Notes under the pieces: generated by a model
Database searches by the model: none
Told to the model about the DNA's origin: nothing
Seen by the model: only the letters and a program-made list of their open reading frames with translations
Assembly: GCA_052033935.1 (NCBI GenBank)
Contig: JBPOJE010000002.1
Span: 6,099-70,098 of the forward strand
Length of the DNA stretch: 64,000 bases
Direction of reading: 5' to 3'
Source of the DNA: JAGVUD01 sp052033935
GTDB taxonomy: Bacteria > Armatimonadota > UBA5829 > DSUL01
Part shown: positions 33,220 to 42,184 of the stretch, piece after piece
How the letters are laid out: each line of letters opens with the position of its first letter
How positions within the stretch are numbered: the stretch's first letter is position 1
Translations under genes and position numbers: made by a program

Positions 33220-34308
33220 TTGGAAACAAGAAAGACCCCGCTCTATGCCTGGCATCGAGCCAACGGGGCGAAAATGGTCGAGTTTGCGGGCTGGGAGATG
33301 CCCCTTCAGTATTCCACCCTTATGGCCGAGCACCTGGCGGTTCGCTCCGCCGCGGGCCTGTTCGATATCTCCCACATGGCCCAGATCGAAGTCTCGGGCG
33401 GTGGCGCCGAAGGCTGGCTGCAGAGCATGTGCACGAACGATGTCGCCGTGCAGCCCGGCCGCGGCGTTTACAGCCTGATGTGTAACGAGAACGGCGGGGT
33501 CATTGACGATGTCTTTGTCTTTCGTCTTGAGCCTACCCGTTTCTTTATCGTGTCCAACGCCTCTCGCGAACAGGCCGATCTCGCGTGGCTGAGGACGCAT
33601 TCACGTCCGGATGCCACCCTGGAAGTGCGTACGGCGCGTGGCGCCCTGGCGATTCAGGGGGCCGCCGCGCCCGCCATACTCGTGCGTGTGGCGCCGGAGG
33701 CGGCTCAGGTGGGCCGCAACCGCATCGCTCAGGTCTCAATCGCCGGACGCGACTCGCTCGTGTCGGGCACAGGGTACACAGGCGAAGACGGCTTCGAGGT
33801 GTTTACCACGGTAGACGATATCCTTGCCGTCTGGGAGGCCGTCTGGGCCGCGGGCCAGTCTAGTGGCCTCGTTGCGGCCGGACTCGGCGCGAGGGACACC
33901 CTCCGGCTCGAGATGTGCTACCCTCTCTACGGTCACGAACTCAACGAGAACATAAGCCCGTACGAGGCTGGCTACGGCTGGGCTGTGAAGCCCGCAAAGT
34001 CCGTGCCGTTCATGGGACAGGAGGCGCTGCGGCGGGAGAAGGAGGCCGGTAGCAAGACGCGGCTCGCCGCGCTCGTGCTGCAGGAGCGCGGGGTCGCCCG
34101 CGAAGGCGCGCCGGTCTTTTCTGGTGGCGAACGGGTGGGGGAGGTGACAAGCGGGACATTCTCGCCGAGCTTCGAAAAGGCCATCTGCCTGGCACGCGTG
34201 AGCCGGGGCGCGAAAGAGCCTTTTTGCGTGGATATTCGCGGAAGGTGCCTTCCGGCGCAGGAAGTCGCGAAGCCCTTCTATAATCGTGCGGCGGGAGCTG
34301 CGGCCTGA
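33220..34308 (+). CDS. gcvT: glycine cleavage system T protein (aminomethyltransferase)
   Basis: A 362-residue protein that transfers the aminomethyl carbon from lipoyl-GcvH to tetrahydrofolate. It shows KTPLYAWHRANGAKMVEFAGWEMPLQY at the start (split here by family wording), LFDISHMAQIEVSG, GVIDDVFVFRL, SGTGYTGEDGFEVF and GLGARDTLRLEMCYPLYGHE, all GcvT hallmarks. I choose the TTG at 33220, with ACAGGAG six bases upstream; a GTG at 33193 in the same frame is possible but would add nine residues absent from relatives. It is the first gene of gcvT-H-PA-PB-lipoate ligase. Confidence 0.95.
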   Translation: METRKTPLYAWHRANGAKMVEFAGWEMPLQYSTLMAEHLAVRSAAGLFDISHMAQIEVSGGGAEGWLQSMCTNDVAVQPGRGVYSLMCNENGGVIDDVFVFRLEPTRFFIVSNASREQADLAWLRTHSRPDATLEVRTARGALAIQGAAAPAILVRVAPEAAQVGRNRIAQVSIAGRDSLVSGTGYTGEDGFEVFTTVDDILAVWEAVWAAGQSSGLVAAGLGARDTLRLEMCYPLYGHELNENISPYEAGYGWAVKPAKSVPFMGQEALRREKEAGSKTRLAALVLQERGVAREGAPVFSGGERVGEVTSGTFSPSFEKAICLARVSRGAKEPFCVDIRGRCLPAQEVAKPFYNRAAGAAA

Positions 34309-34347
34309 CGGGGCCGGGCGCATTTTCGATATCGGGGGATTGGAGCA

Positions 34348-34731
34348 ATGAATCTGGACGGCTATCGTTTCACAGAAACACACGAATGGGCGCATGTGTC
34401 GGATGGCCTCGTTTACGTGGGGATCACCGATCACGCGCAGGATGAGATCACGGAAGTGGTCTATGTCGAGATGCCCGAGCCGGGCGGCCGGGCGGTCAAA
34501 GGTGAGGAACTGCTGCTTCTCGATTCCGTGAAGGCATCATTCAGCATCTACGCCCCCGTGTCCGGAACGATCACGCAGGTCAACGACATTCTCGGCGAAC
34601 AGCCCGAGCTGGTCAACACCTCGCCTTACGAAGAGGGCTGGATGGTTGCGATCACTCCGGACGATGTCAGCGATGTGGACGACCTGTTGACCGCCGCCGA
34701 TTACGAGCGCCTCATAGAGAGCGAATCGTAG
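34348..34731 (+). CDS. gcvH: glycine cleavage system H protein
   Basis: A 127-residue lipoyl carrier that shuttles the aminomethyl group between the P, T and L proteins. The lipoylation lysine is K62 within LLDSVKASFSIYAP. FTETHEWAHV near the start and NTSPYEEGWMVAI near residue 90 are conserved. A GGGG ribosome site precedes the ATG. It follows gcvT by 39 bases and is followed by gcvPA after three. Confidence 0.97.
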   Translation: MNLDGYRFTETHEWAHVSDGLVYVGITDHAQDEITEVVYVEMPEPGGRAVKGEELLLLDSVKASFSIYAPVSGTITQVNDILGEQPELVNTSPYEEGWMVAITPDDVSDVDDLLTAADYERLIESES

Positions 34732-34734
34732 CCG

Positions 34735-36072
34735 GTGGACTGGTCCGGCAACTCGGAGGACACGCGGCGCGAAATGCTGGCGGCGGCGGGTGCCGCCAGC
34801 GTCGAAGATTTCCTGACAGCAATCCCGCGCCGCATTGACGGACTGCTCGATCTGCCCGCGGGGCTGTCCGAGCACGAGCTTGTGCGGCACATGACCGCGC
34901 TCGCATCGGCGAATGCGCCGGCAGGCGCGGGACGCTCTTTTCTGGGGGCTGGCGCTTACGAGCACGCGATCCCCGCCGCTATCGAGTCTCTCATCTCGCG
35001 CGGGGAGTTCCTGACCGCCTATACCCCCTACCAGGCGGAAGCAAGCCAGGGCACGCTGACTGCCATTTTTGAGTTTCAGACGATGATATCGCGCATCACC
35101 GCGATGGACGCTGCCAACGCCTCCATGTATGACGGCCCGTCGGCGATGGCCGAAGCCGCGCTGCTCGCCTTGCGCAAGACAAAGCGCTCGCGGGTCATCG
35201 TGAGTGGTGCGGTGCATCCACAGTGGCGCGAAACCGTGCGCACGTATCTCTCCGGAATCGAAGCGGCCCTCGTCGAGACGCCGCTGTTCGGGGGCGTCAC
35301 GAGCCTTGATGGGCTTCCTTCGCCGGATGATCAGGAGACCGCCTGCCTCATCGTCCAGCAGCCGAACTTCTTCGGACAGCTCGAGGACCTCGACGCGCTC
35401 CGCGAGGGGGCGAGCGCGTGCGGCGCGCTATTCATAGTTGCTGCGAACCCGCTCGCGCTCGGAATTCTCAAGCCGCCGGGAGAGGCCGGGGCCGATATCG
35501 CCGTAGGCGACTGCCAGCCGTTCGGGATTCCGCTCAACTACGGTGGCCCGTACGCGGGATACTTCGCCGTTCGCGGTGACCTGGTGCGCCAGATGCCCGG
35601 ACGGCTTGCGGGAATGGCCTGGGACGCCGAAGGCCGCCGCGGTTTCACGCTCACTCTGCAAGCTCGCGAGCAGCATATCCGCCGCGAGCGCGCCACCAGC
35701 AACATCTGCACGAATCAGGCGCTGCTTGCGCTGTCGAGCACCATCTATCTGTCGCTTGTTGGGCGCGCCGGATTCCAGGAGATCGCCCGCCAGAACGCCG
35801 CCCTCAGCCATTGCGCCGCCGATGCCCTGGCGAAGATCCCCGGCGTCAGCCTTGCCTTCGACGGCCCCTTCTTCAATGAGTTCGCCGTGCGCCTTCCGAT
35901 GCCCGCTGCTGAAGTCAACCGGCGCATGCTCGATCGCGGCTACTGGGCGGGCTTTGACCTGGGCCGCTGCTGCCCAGGCCGCGAAAACGAGTTGCTGGTC
36001 TGCGTGACCGAGACTAAGACCGCCGCCGACATCGAGTCCCTTGCCCGCATCCTTGCGGAGGTGTTGAGTTGA
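34735..36072 (+). CDS. gcvPA: glycine dehydrogenase subunit 1 (P protein, N-terminal half)
   Basis: A 445-residue subunit of the split P protein that decarboxylates glycine. It has LSEHELVRHMTALA near residue 43, FLGAGAYEHAIPAAI, YTPYQAEASQGTL and DAANASMYDGPSAMAEAAL, typical of GcvPA. The start is GTG, three bases after gcvH. Its stop overlaps the gcvPB start by four bases. It lacks the PLP lysine, which is in the partner subunit. Confidence 0.96.
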   Translation: MDWSGNSEDTRREMLAAAGAASVEDFLTAIPRRIDGLLDLPAGLSEHELVRHMTALASANAPAGAGRSFLGAGAYEHAIPAAIESLISRGEFLTAYTPYQAEASQGTLTAIFEFQTMISRITAMDAANASMYDGPSAMAEAALLALRKTKRSRVIVSGAVHPQWRETVRTYLSGIEAALVETPLFGGVTSLDGLPSPDDQETACLIVQQPNFFGQLEDLDALREGASACGALFIVAANPLALGILKPPGEAGADIAVGDCQPFGIPLNYGGPYAGYFAVRGDLVRQMPGRLAGMAWDAEGRRGFTLTLQAREQHIRRERATSNICTNQALLALSSTIYLSLVGRAGFQEIARQNAALSHCAADALAKIPGVSLAFDGPFFNEFAVRLPMPAAEVNRRMLDRGYWAGFDLGRCCPGRENELLVCVTETKTAADIESLARILAEVLS

Positions 36073-37538
36073 ACGCGCTGAAGCTACTGTTCGAGAGCCC
36101 GAAGACCGGAAACCGGGGCTGGGCGCCCCGTCCGCCGAATGTTCCTGAACCGTCCGCCGCTGAGTTGATACCCGCGAAGTATCTGCGCTTCGAGCCCGCT
36201 GATCTGCCCGAAGTATCCGAGCTCGATGCTGTGCGCCACTTCACCCGCCTGTCACAGCTCAATGCCTGCATAGATACGCATTTCTACCCGCTCGGGTCGT
36301 GTACCATGAAATACAACCCGAAGGTCAACGAGAAGGTTGCTGCCCTGCCCGGTTTTACCGAGATGCATCCCTTCGCCCCCGATGAGTGCGCTCAGGGGAC
36401 GCTTGGCATGCTCCACGGGCTCCAGCGGATGCTCCAGGAGATCTGCGGGATGTCCGCGTTCAGCCTTCACTGCGCCGCGGGAGCGCACGGCGAGCTTGCG
36501 GGAATACTCATCTCGCGCGCCTACCACAAATCGCGCGGCGAGAACCGCACGCGTGTCGTGCTCCCGGACACTGCCCACGGGACCAATCCTGCGAGCGCCC
36601 GCCTGGGCGGTTTCGAGGTTGTGACCGTCAGTTCCAACAGCCGGGGCCGCACGTCGCTCGACGCGCTGCGCGAGGCTATGGATGACAGCGTGGCTGTCTT
36701 CATGCTCACAAACCCGAACACGCTGGGCCTGTTCGAGGACGAGATACTCGATATCGCCGATATCGTGCACGGGTGCGGGGCGCTTCTGTACCTTGACGGC
36801 GCGAACTTGAATGCGCTGGCGGGCGTCGTGCGCCAGGGCGACCTGGGCTTCGACATAGTGCATGTCAACACACACAAGACGCTCTCCACCCCGCATGGCG
36901 GCGGTGGTCCCGGCGCGGGCCCGGTGGGAGTAGCCGCGCATCTCGCCGATTTCCTTCCGGGGTGGGTTGTGAACGAAGATGGCGGCGTCTTTTCGCTTCA
37001 GCGCCCGCCGCGCAGCATCGGTCTGCTTCGCGGATTCGCTGGCAGCGTCGGAATCCTCACACGGGCGTACGCCTATCTTCGTGCGCTCGGCCCCGAAGGG
37101 CTGCGCGAGCATACGCTTGGCGCAATAACAAGCGCGAACTATCTGCGCGCGCGCCTGTCCGGGACGTTTGCTCCGCACATTGACGAGCCTTGCATGCACG
37201 AGTGCGTCCTGTCTGCCAGAGCACAGAAAGAGCGCGGGGCCAGGGCGATAGACATCGCCAAGTGCCTGCTCGACGCGGGCTTCCATCCTCCGACGACCTA
37301 CTTCCCGCTCATCGCCGAGGAAGCGCTGATGATTGAGCCGACGGAGTCGGAGAGCAGAGAGACTCTCGACGCTTTCGTTGACGCGCTGCTCGATATTGAC
37401 CGCCTGATCAGCTCAGACCCGGAAGCGGTGCCCGCCGCGCCGCGCTCCACGCCTGTAGGACGTCTCGATGAAGTGCGCGCTGCCCGCGAGCCGGTGCTGG
37501 TCTGGAAGGACGATTCCGGCCCCTCCGCAGTGCCGTGA
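36069..37538 (+). CDS. gcvPB: glycine dehydrogenase subunit 2 (P protein, C-terminal half)
   Basis: A 489-residue PLP-dependent subunit. The cofactor lysine is K270 in VNTHKTLSTPHGGGGPG; HFYPLGSCTMKYNPK and LPDTAHGTNPASA are also diagnostic. The start is a TTG overlapping the end of gcvPA. The stop overlaps the lipoate ligase start (GTGA). A separate GcvP pair is usual in Firmicutes, Thermotogae and several deep phyla, unlike the single long GcvP of enterobacteria. Confidence 0.97.
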   Translation: MNALKLLFESPKTGNRGWAPRPPNVPEPSAAELIPAKYLRFEPADLPEVSELDAVRHFTRLSQLNACIDTHFYPLGSCTMKYNPKVNEKVAALPGFTEMHPFAPDECAQGTLGMLHGLQRMLQEICGMSAFSLHCAAGAHGELAGILISRAYHKSRGENRTRVVLPDTAHGTNPASARLGGFEVVTVSSNSRGRTSLDALREAMDDSVAVFMLTNPNTLGLFEDEILDIADIVHGCGALLYLDGANLNALAGVVRQGDLGFDIVHVNTHKTLSTPHGGGGPGAGPVGVAAHLADFLPGWVVNEDGGVFSLQRPPRSIGLLRGFAGSVGILTRAYAYLRALGPEGLREHTLGAITSANYLRARLSGTFAPHIDEPCMHECVLSARAQKERGARAIDIAKCLLDAGFHPPTTYFPLIAEEALMIEPTESESRETLDAFVDALLDIDRLISSDPEAVPAAPRSTPVGRLDEVRAAREPVLVWKDDSGPSAVP

Positions 37539-38197
37539 ACCTGCGCGCCGTGCCGCCGGACACCCTGCCCGGCGGCGTGAACATGGCCGTGGACTATTAC
37601 CTCACGGCCGGTTTCGAGCCAGGAGAGGGGCCGATCTGCCGCTTCTACCGCTGGAGCGATCCCACTGTCACTGCTGGGCGCACCGTGCCGGAAGACGCCG
37701 CGCTGTCCGCCGCCCGCGCACATCTAGGAGCCAGACTCTTTCGCCGCCCTACGGGCGGGGGGGTGGTCTTCCACGGAGGTCAGCTTTCGTTCTCGGTCAT
37801 CTGGCCAAGGACGTTGCCCGCTCTGCGTGACCTGCGCCAGAGCTACATATCCCTCCATCTCGTGCTGAAGGAAGCTCTCGCCGATAGCGGGGTGCCTGTC
37901 GTGCAGGCGGCCGGGCCGGCGCCCGGGCGCGGCCTGTTCTGTGCCGCGTCCGTCGAGCGGGGCGACCTCACAACTGTGGACGGGCAGAAGGTCGCCGGAG
38001 GCGCTCAGTGGCGGGCGGCTGGCACCGTGCTGTATCAGGGGCATCTCTGGCTGCCGGACACGCCCGGCATGGAGCAGGCTGTGGCGGGGTGTCTCGCGGA
38101 TTACTTGGGGTTGCCCGCCGTGGATTGGGCGCTGCCCGTGTGCATTACGCAGCGCGCCCGCGAAGATCAGGCCCGCTGGGAGATACCCGTTCCATGA
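37535..38197 (+). CDS. lipoate-protein ligase / octanoyltransferase (BPL_LplA_LipB family)
   Basis: A 220-residue enzyme that attaches lipoate or octanoate to carrier lysines. RRPTGGGVVFHGGQLSFSV near residues 69-87 is the family signature, and KVAGGAQWRAAGTVLYQGHL near 148 contains the usual lysine-containing loop. CRFYRWSDPTVTAGR near 35 is also typical. The GTG overlaps the gcvPB stop, so it is coupled to the operon and most likely modifies K62 of GcvH. LplA-type and LipM-type activity cannot be separated by eye. Confidence 0.88.
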   Translation: MNLRAVPPDTLPGGVNMAVDYYLTAGFEPGEGPICRFYRWSDPTVTAGRTVPEDAALSAARAHLGARLFRRPTGGGVVFHGGQLSFSVIWPRTLPALRDLRQSYISLHLVLKEALADSGVPVVQAAGPAPGRGLFCAASVERGDLTTVDGQKVAGGAQWRAAGTVLYQGHLWLPDTPGMEQAVAGCLADYLGLPAVDWALPVCITQRAREDQARWEIPVP

Positions 38198-38252
38198 CTT
38201 GCGAAGCCGCCTGGGGGAACTCATTCGTGCGGGAAGCGTTCTGAGAAGAGAG

Positions 38253-38258
38253 TATAAT
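38253..38258 (+). promoter_or_regulatory. TATAAT -10 element before the unrecognised 486-residue gene
   Basis: A perfect TATAAT 32 bases before the TTG at 38291. No clear -35 is seen. It indicates a transcript separate from the gcv operon. Confidence 0.45.
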
Positions 38259-38290
38259 CCCGTCCGGCGTTAAGACAGGGTAATGAAGCT

Positions 38291-39751
38291 TTGACGCAAC
38301 CACAATGTCAAAATGCGGCTCCGGCAGGACTGGAGCTTCCCCCGCTTGCGGCGGACGCGGGATGGCCTGCCTCTCTCGCCGAATCCCTTCACGCGCAGGG
38401 CGTGTGGGGGGAGGATGCGTGGCACCGTATCGCCCCTTCTCCGTTCGTGCTCAACACTCAGGAAGCGCAGTTCATCAGAAAGCTCGGCTCGGCGGTCTGG
38501 TCGTTCTATAAAGCCCTGAACCATCTGTATCTGCGCAAGGGGCACGAGTGGGCGAAGGACTGGCTCGACCGGGGCAAGCCCGGCTGGCTGGCAGATTTCA
38601 GCCGGATGAACTTCTCGAAGCAACATCTTCCGTGCCTGCTGCGGCCCGACCTCATTCTCAGCGATGGGCGCATGTGGGTGACCGAACTCGACTCGGTGCC
38701 TGGCGGCGCGGGTGAGATGGCGGCACTCGCGTGGGCGTACGCGGCCAATGGAATGGATGTGATCGGCGGCGCGGACGGGGTGCCGGAAGCCTTCGCGCGG
38801 GCCGTGACGGACGTTGCCGGCAAGGAGGCATGGACGCTTGCCATCGTCGTCTCCGACGAGTCCGAGGACTACCGTCCGGAACTGCAGCACCTCGCGTCGG
38901 TTCTGCGCGCGATGGGCTGCTGCGCGTGGTGCGTCACTCCGCAGGAGGTGATCTTCGACGAAGAGGGCCTCTGGCTCGACAACGGCGAAGTGCGGGCGCC
39001 GATTGATGTCTTGTGGCGCTTCTTCGAACTGTTCGACCTGCGGAACATCCCGAAGTCCGAACTTGTGATGTACGCGGCAAAGAAGCGCAATGTCGTCGTG
39101 TCTCCGCCCTACAAGCCGTTTCTGGAAGAGAAACTCGCGCTCGGGCTACTGAGGCACGAAGCGCTGGCTGATTTCTTCGCCGGTGAGATGGGCGAGCACT
39201 ACGAGTTTCTGAAGGCAGCCGTCCCCGAAACCTGGGTGCTCGACCCCAGCCCCGTGCCCGCGCACGCGTCCATTGCCGGTCTCACCTTCCGGGGACGGCC
39301 CGTGCGCGATTTTCTCGACCTTGCCGAAGCGTCGCAGAAGGAACGCCGCATGGTCGTCAAGCCGAGCGGGTTCTCCCCTCTCGCGTGGGGCTCGCGTGGT
39401 GTTGTCGTGGGGCATGACGTGCCGCAGGACGAGTGGGCACAGGCCCTCCGGTCGGCGTTGGAGCAGTTCGATCACACGCCGCACATTCTGCAGAAGTTCG
39501 AAGAGGGCCGGAGGCTCGATGTGGATTACTACGACCCGCGAACCGGCAAGTCCGGAAGCATGGCCGGGCGCGCGCGCCTGTCGCCGTACTACTATGTCGT
39601 CGGCGGTGAGCCTGTCCTGGCGGGAGTGCTCGCCACCATCTGCCGGGCGGACAAGAAACTGATCCACGGCATGTCGGACGCCATCATGACCGTGTGCGCC
39701 GAGGAGCGCCGCGAGGGTGGGGAGCAGGAAAGGATATCACCCGAAGTATGA
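38291..39751 (+). CDS. conserved protein of unknown function, possible ATP-grasp-like
   Basis: A 486-residue soluble protein starting at TTG; I do not recognise it with certainty. Landmarks are MNFSKQHLPCLLRPDLILSDG, VTELDSVPGGAGEMAALAWAYA (near 140-160), a Rossmann-like WTLAIVVSDESEDY, then PPYKPFLEEKLALGLLRHEA and RRMVVKPSGFSPLAWGSRGV, and a basic/acidic LQKFEEGRRLDVDYYD near 410. The order (acidic strand, Lys in VVKPSG, glycine-rich turn, acidic-rich end) is compatible with an ATP-grasp ligase such as glutathionylspermidine synthase-like enzymes. No signal peptide. The stop overlaps a glutaredoxin-like gene (ATGA), which suggests a thiol-linked job. Confidence 0.6.
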   Translation: MTQPQCQNAAPAGLELPPLAADAGWPASLAESLHAQGVWGEDAWHRIAPSPFVLNTQEAQFIRKLGSAVWSFYKALNHLYLRKGHEWAKDWLDRGKPGWLADFSRMNFSKQHLPCLLRPDLILSDGRMWVTELDSVPGGAGEMAALAWAYAANGMDVIGGADGVPEAFARAVTDVAGKEAWTLAIVVSDESEDYRPELQHLASVLRAMGCCAWCVTPQEVIFDEEGLWLDNGEVRAPIDVLWRFFELFDLRNIPKSELVMYAAKKRNVVVSPPYKPFLEEKLALGLLRHEALADFFAGEMGEHYEFLKAAVPETWVLDPSPVPAHASIAGLTFRGRPVRDFLDLAEASQKERRMVVKPSGFSPLAWGSRGVVVGHDVPQDEWAQALRSALEQFDHTPHILQKFEEGRRLDVDYYDPRTGKSGSMAGRARLSPYYYVVGGEPVLAGVLATICRADKKLIHGMSDAIMTVCAEERREGGEQERISPEV

Positions 39752-39984
39752 AGCTGTACGTTCTTCGAACCTGCCCGTACTGCCAGCATGTGCTGCACTA
39801 TGCTCAGGAACACAGCATAAACATAGACATAGTTGACGTGCCGCGCGACCACGGCGCGCGCACTGAACTTCAGCAAGTGAGCGGCCAGACCTACGTTCCC
39901 ACTCTCGTTGACGGTGATACCCTCATCGCGGATGATGACGACAGGATCATCGCCTATCTCAAGGGTGCCGCCCGCCCCGCCTGA
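39748..39984 (+). CDS. glutaredoxin-like protein
   Basis: A 78-residue thioredoxin-fold protein with the CPYC active site at residues 9-12 (RTCPYCQHVL), the cis-Pro region TYVPTLVDG and DDDDRIIAYL near the end. It resembles short glutaredoxins with a GST_N-like fold. Its ATG overlaps the stop of the 486-residue gene, so the two are translationally coupled. A UPF0173 hydrolase follows 23 bases later. Confidence 0.9.
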   Translation: MKLYVLRTCPYCQHVLHYAQEHSINIDIVDVPRDHGARTELQQVSGQTYVPTLVDGDTLIADDDDRIIAYLKGAARPA

Positions 39985-40007
39985 AGAGCCGAAGAGGAGG
40001 AGACCAA

Positions 40008-40694
40008 ATGCCGGAACTCACCTATCTGGGTCACGGCGCTTTTCTGATAAAGACAGATAGCGCGCGGCTCGCCATTGATCCCTTTCTGACGGGAAACCCT
40101 CTCGCTGCGTCGAGCGCCGGCGAACTGAATGTGGACTACGTCCTCATCACGCACGGCCACGGCGATCACCTCGGCGACGGGCTGGAGATCGCGAAGCGCT
40201 GCGGCGCCACCATCATCTCCACATTCGAGATGGCGGGCTACTGCCAGTCCAGAGGCGCGAAGGCGCACCCCTTGCACATCGGCGGCGGGCACGATTTCGA
40301 TTTCGGGCGCGTCAAGCTGACTATCGCTCACCACGGCAACACGGTCGAGACGCCCGACGGCCCCAGAGCACTCGGGCCAGCCGCCGGAATCATCGTTAAA
40401 GCAGACGGCCGGACGCTCTACCACGCCGGCGACACGGGGCTTTTCTACGATATGAAGCTCATCGGCGAGATGAACCCGCTCGATGTCGCGCTGCTCCCCA
40501 TCGGCGACAACTTCACCATGGGGCCGGATGACGCTGTGAAGGCGGCCGAACTGTTGCAGGCGAAGCTCACCATCCCGATGCACTACAATACGTTCGATCT
40601 GATCCGGCAGGATCCCGGCGACTACGTCCGCCGTGTGCGTGCTCTGGGGCTCGGATCCGAGGTGCTGAAGGTGGGAGCGACACTCACATACTGA
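40008..40694 (+). CDS. UPF0173 metal-dependent hydrolase (MBL fold)
   Basis: A 228-residue metallo-beta-lactamase-fold protein. The metal motif is THGHGDHLGD near residues 48-57, with AHHGN near 106, YHAGDTGLF near 140 and a C-terminal IPMHYNTF. This is the UPF0173 order; the biological substrate is unknown. GGAGGAG precedes the ATG. It may be co-transcribed with the two genes before it. The next gene, cydA, is 125 bases away. Confidence 0.88.
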   Translation: MPELTYLGHGAFLIKTDSARLAIDPFLTGNPLAASSAGELNVDYVLITHGHGDHLGDGLEIAKRCGATIISTFEMAGYCQSRGAKAHPLHIGGGHDFDFGRVKLTIAHHGNTVETPDGPRALGPAAGIIVKADGRTLYHAGDTGLFYDMKLIGEMNPLDVALLPIGDNFTMGPDDAVKAAELLQAKLTIPMHYNTFDLIRQDPGDYVRRVRALGLGSEVLKVGATLTY

Positions 40695-40819
40695 GGTACT
40701 CTCGTCCGCTCGCAAAACCTGCCCGGCCATCCGCAGGAATACCTGTTGCGCCGGGCGAATGCACAACTCAACCGCTGTGCCTTTTGGCTTCTGCCTGATT
40801 CTGGAGGGCTTACGCGCCG

Positions 40820-42184
40820 ATGCAGCTTGATATTGTAGATCTGTCGCGGATTCAGTTCGCGCTGACGGTCATGTTTCACTACCTCTTCCCGCCGCTCACC
40901 ATCGGACTCGGGGTGATACTGGTCGCCACCGAAGCGATGTACCTCCGAACGCGCGACCCGCAGTACGAGGCGTTGACGAAGTTCTGGACGGGCATCTTCG
41001 CCGTGAACTTCGCCTTGGGGGTGGCTTCGGGCATCGTTATGGAGTTCCAGTTCGGCACGAACTGGAGCGCCTACTCCCGCTTCGTCGGGGACGTGTTCGG
41101 ATCGCCGCTCGCGGCGGAGGGTATCTTCGCGTTCTTCCTCGAGTCCGTGTTTCTGGCGGTGCTCGTGTTCGGCTGGGACCGCGTGTCGGCGGGGTGGCAC
41201 TTTTTCGCCACCTGTATGGTGGCGCTCGGCTCCATGCTGTCGGCCGTCTGGATCGTCGTCGCCAACTCGTGGCAGCAGACCCCGGCAGGCTTCCGGCTTG
41301 TGGAGCGCAACGGCGTGATGCGCGCCGAGATCACCGATTTCTGGGCAATGGTCTTCAACCCCAGCAGCATGACGCGGCTCCAGCACGTCTTGCTTGGCGC
41401 CATCATCATGGGCGCGTTCTTCGTCATGAGCGTCACGGCGTATTACATCATCAAGAACCGCCACGTTGAGATGTCAAAGAAGTGCTTCACCGTGGCGATC
41501 ATCGTCGCCGCCGCCGCTTCGCTCGCTCAACTGCTCTCGGGCGATATCCACGGCCGCGAGGTGGCCCAGTACCAACCCGAGAAGCTGGCAGCGCTCGAGG
41601 GGCATTTCGCCGGCATGAAAGGCGCGCCGCTGCACATCTTCGGGATTCCCGACACCCGGGAGCGCTGCGTGAAAGCCGCCATCGCCATCCCCGGCGGCCT
41701 CAGCTTCCTGGTGCATCGCGATTTCAGTACGCCCGTGCCCGGCCTCAACGACTTCCCCGAGAGCGACTGGCCGCCTGTGCTCATCCCCTTTGTCTCGTTC
41801 CACGTAATGGTGGGGCTGGGGATGTACTTTATTGGCATCAGCCTGCTGGGGCTGTTCCTGCTGTGGCGCGGAGCCCTGTTCAACAAGGCCTGGCTTATGT
41901 GGGTGTTCGTCGTGTCAGTGATCGCGCCGTACGCCGCCAATCAGCTTGGCTGGGTGGCCGCCGAGGTCGGGCGGCAGCCGTGGGCGGTGTGGCACATGCT
42001 CAGGACTAGCGACGCCGTCTCCCGCTGCGTCAATCCGGCCGAGGTGCTCATCTCCATCATCCTGTTCAGCCTGGTTTATGCCCTGCTGTTCGCGGTGTGG
42101 ATTGTCGTGACGCTCGACAAGATCAGGAAGGGTCCGGAGGAAGATTACGCGCCGGCGCGGCCGGGTAGGAAGGGGGCAAGGTAG
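40820..42184 (+). CDS. cydA: cytochrome bd ubiquinol/menaquinol oxidase subunit I
   Basis: A 454-residue membrane subunit binding hemes b558, b595 and d. H20 (VMFHYLFPPLTIG), H189 (RLQHVLLGA) and M330 (SFHVMVGLGM) are in the positions of the axial ligands, with E100 and E108 in the proton path region. GRE VAQYQPEKLAALE and a short connecting loop before DWPP mark a short-Q-loop type, as in CIO-like enzymes. TGGAGGG precedes the ATG. The stop overlaps cydB by one base. With menaquinone genes in the window it should oxidise menaquinol. Confidence 0.95.
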   Translation: MQLDIVDLSRIQFALTVMFHYLFPPLTIGLGVILVATEAMYLRTRDPQYEALTKFWTGIFAVNFALGVASGIVMEFQFGTNWSAYSRFVGDVFGSPLAAEGIFAFFLESVFLAVLVFGWDRVSAGWHFFATCMVALGSMLSAVWIVVANSWQQTPAGFRLVERNGVMRAEITDFWAMVFNPSSMTRLQHVLLGAIIMGAFFVMSVTAYYIIKNRHVEMSKKCFTVAIIVAAAASLAQLLSGDIHGREVAQYQPEKLAALEGHFAGMKGAPLHIFGIPDTRERCVKAAIAIPGGLSFLVHRDFSTPVPGLNDFPESDWPPVLIPFVSFHVMVGLGMYFIGISLLGLFLLWRGALFNKAWLMWVFVVSVIAPYAANQLGWVAAEVGRQPWAVWHMLRTSDAVSRCVNPAEVLISIILFSLVYALLFAVWIVVTLDKIRKGPEEDYAPARPGRKGAR

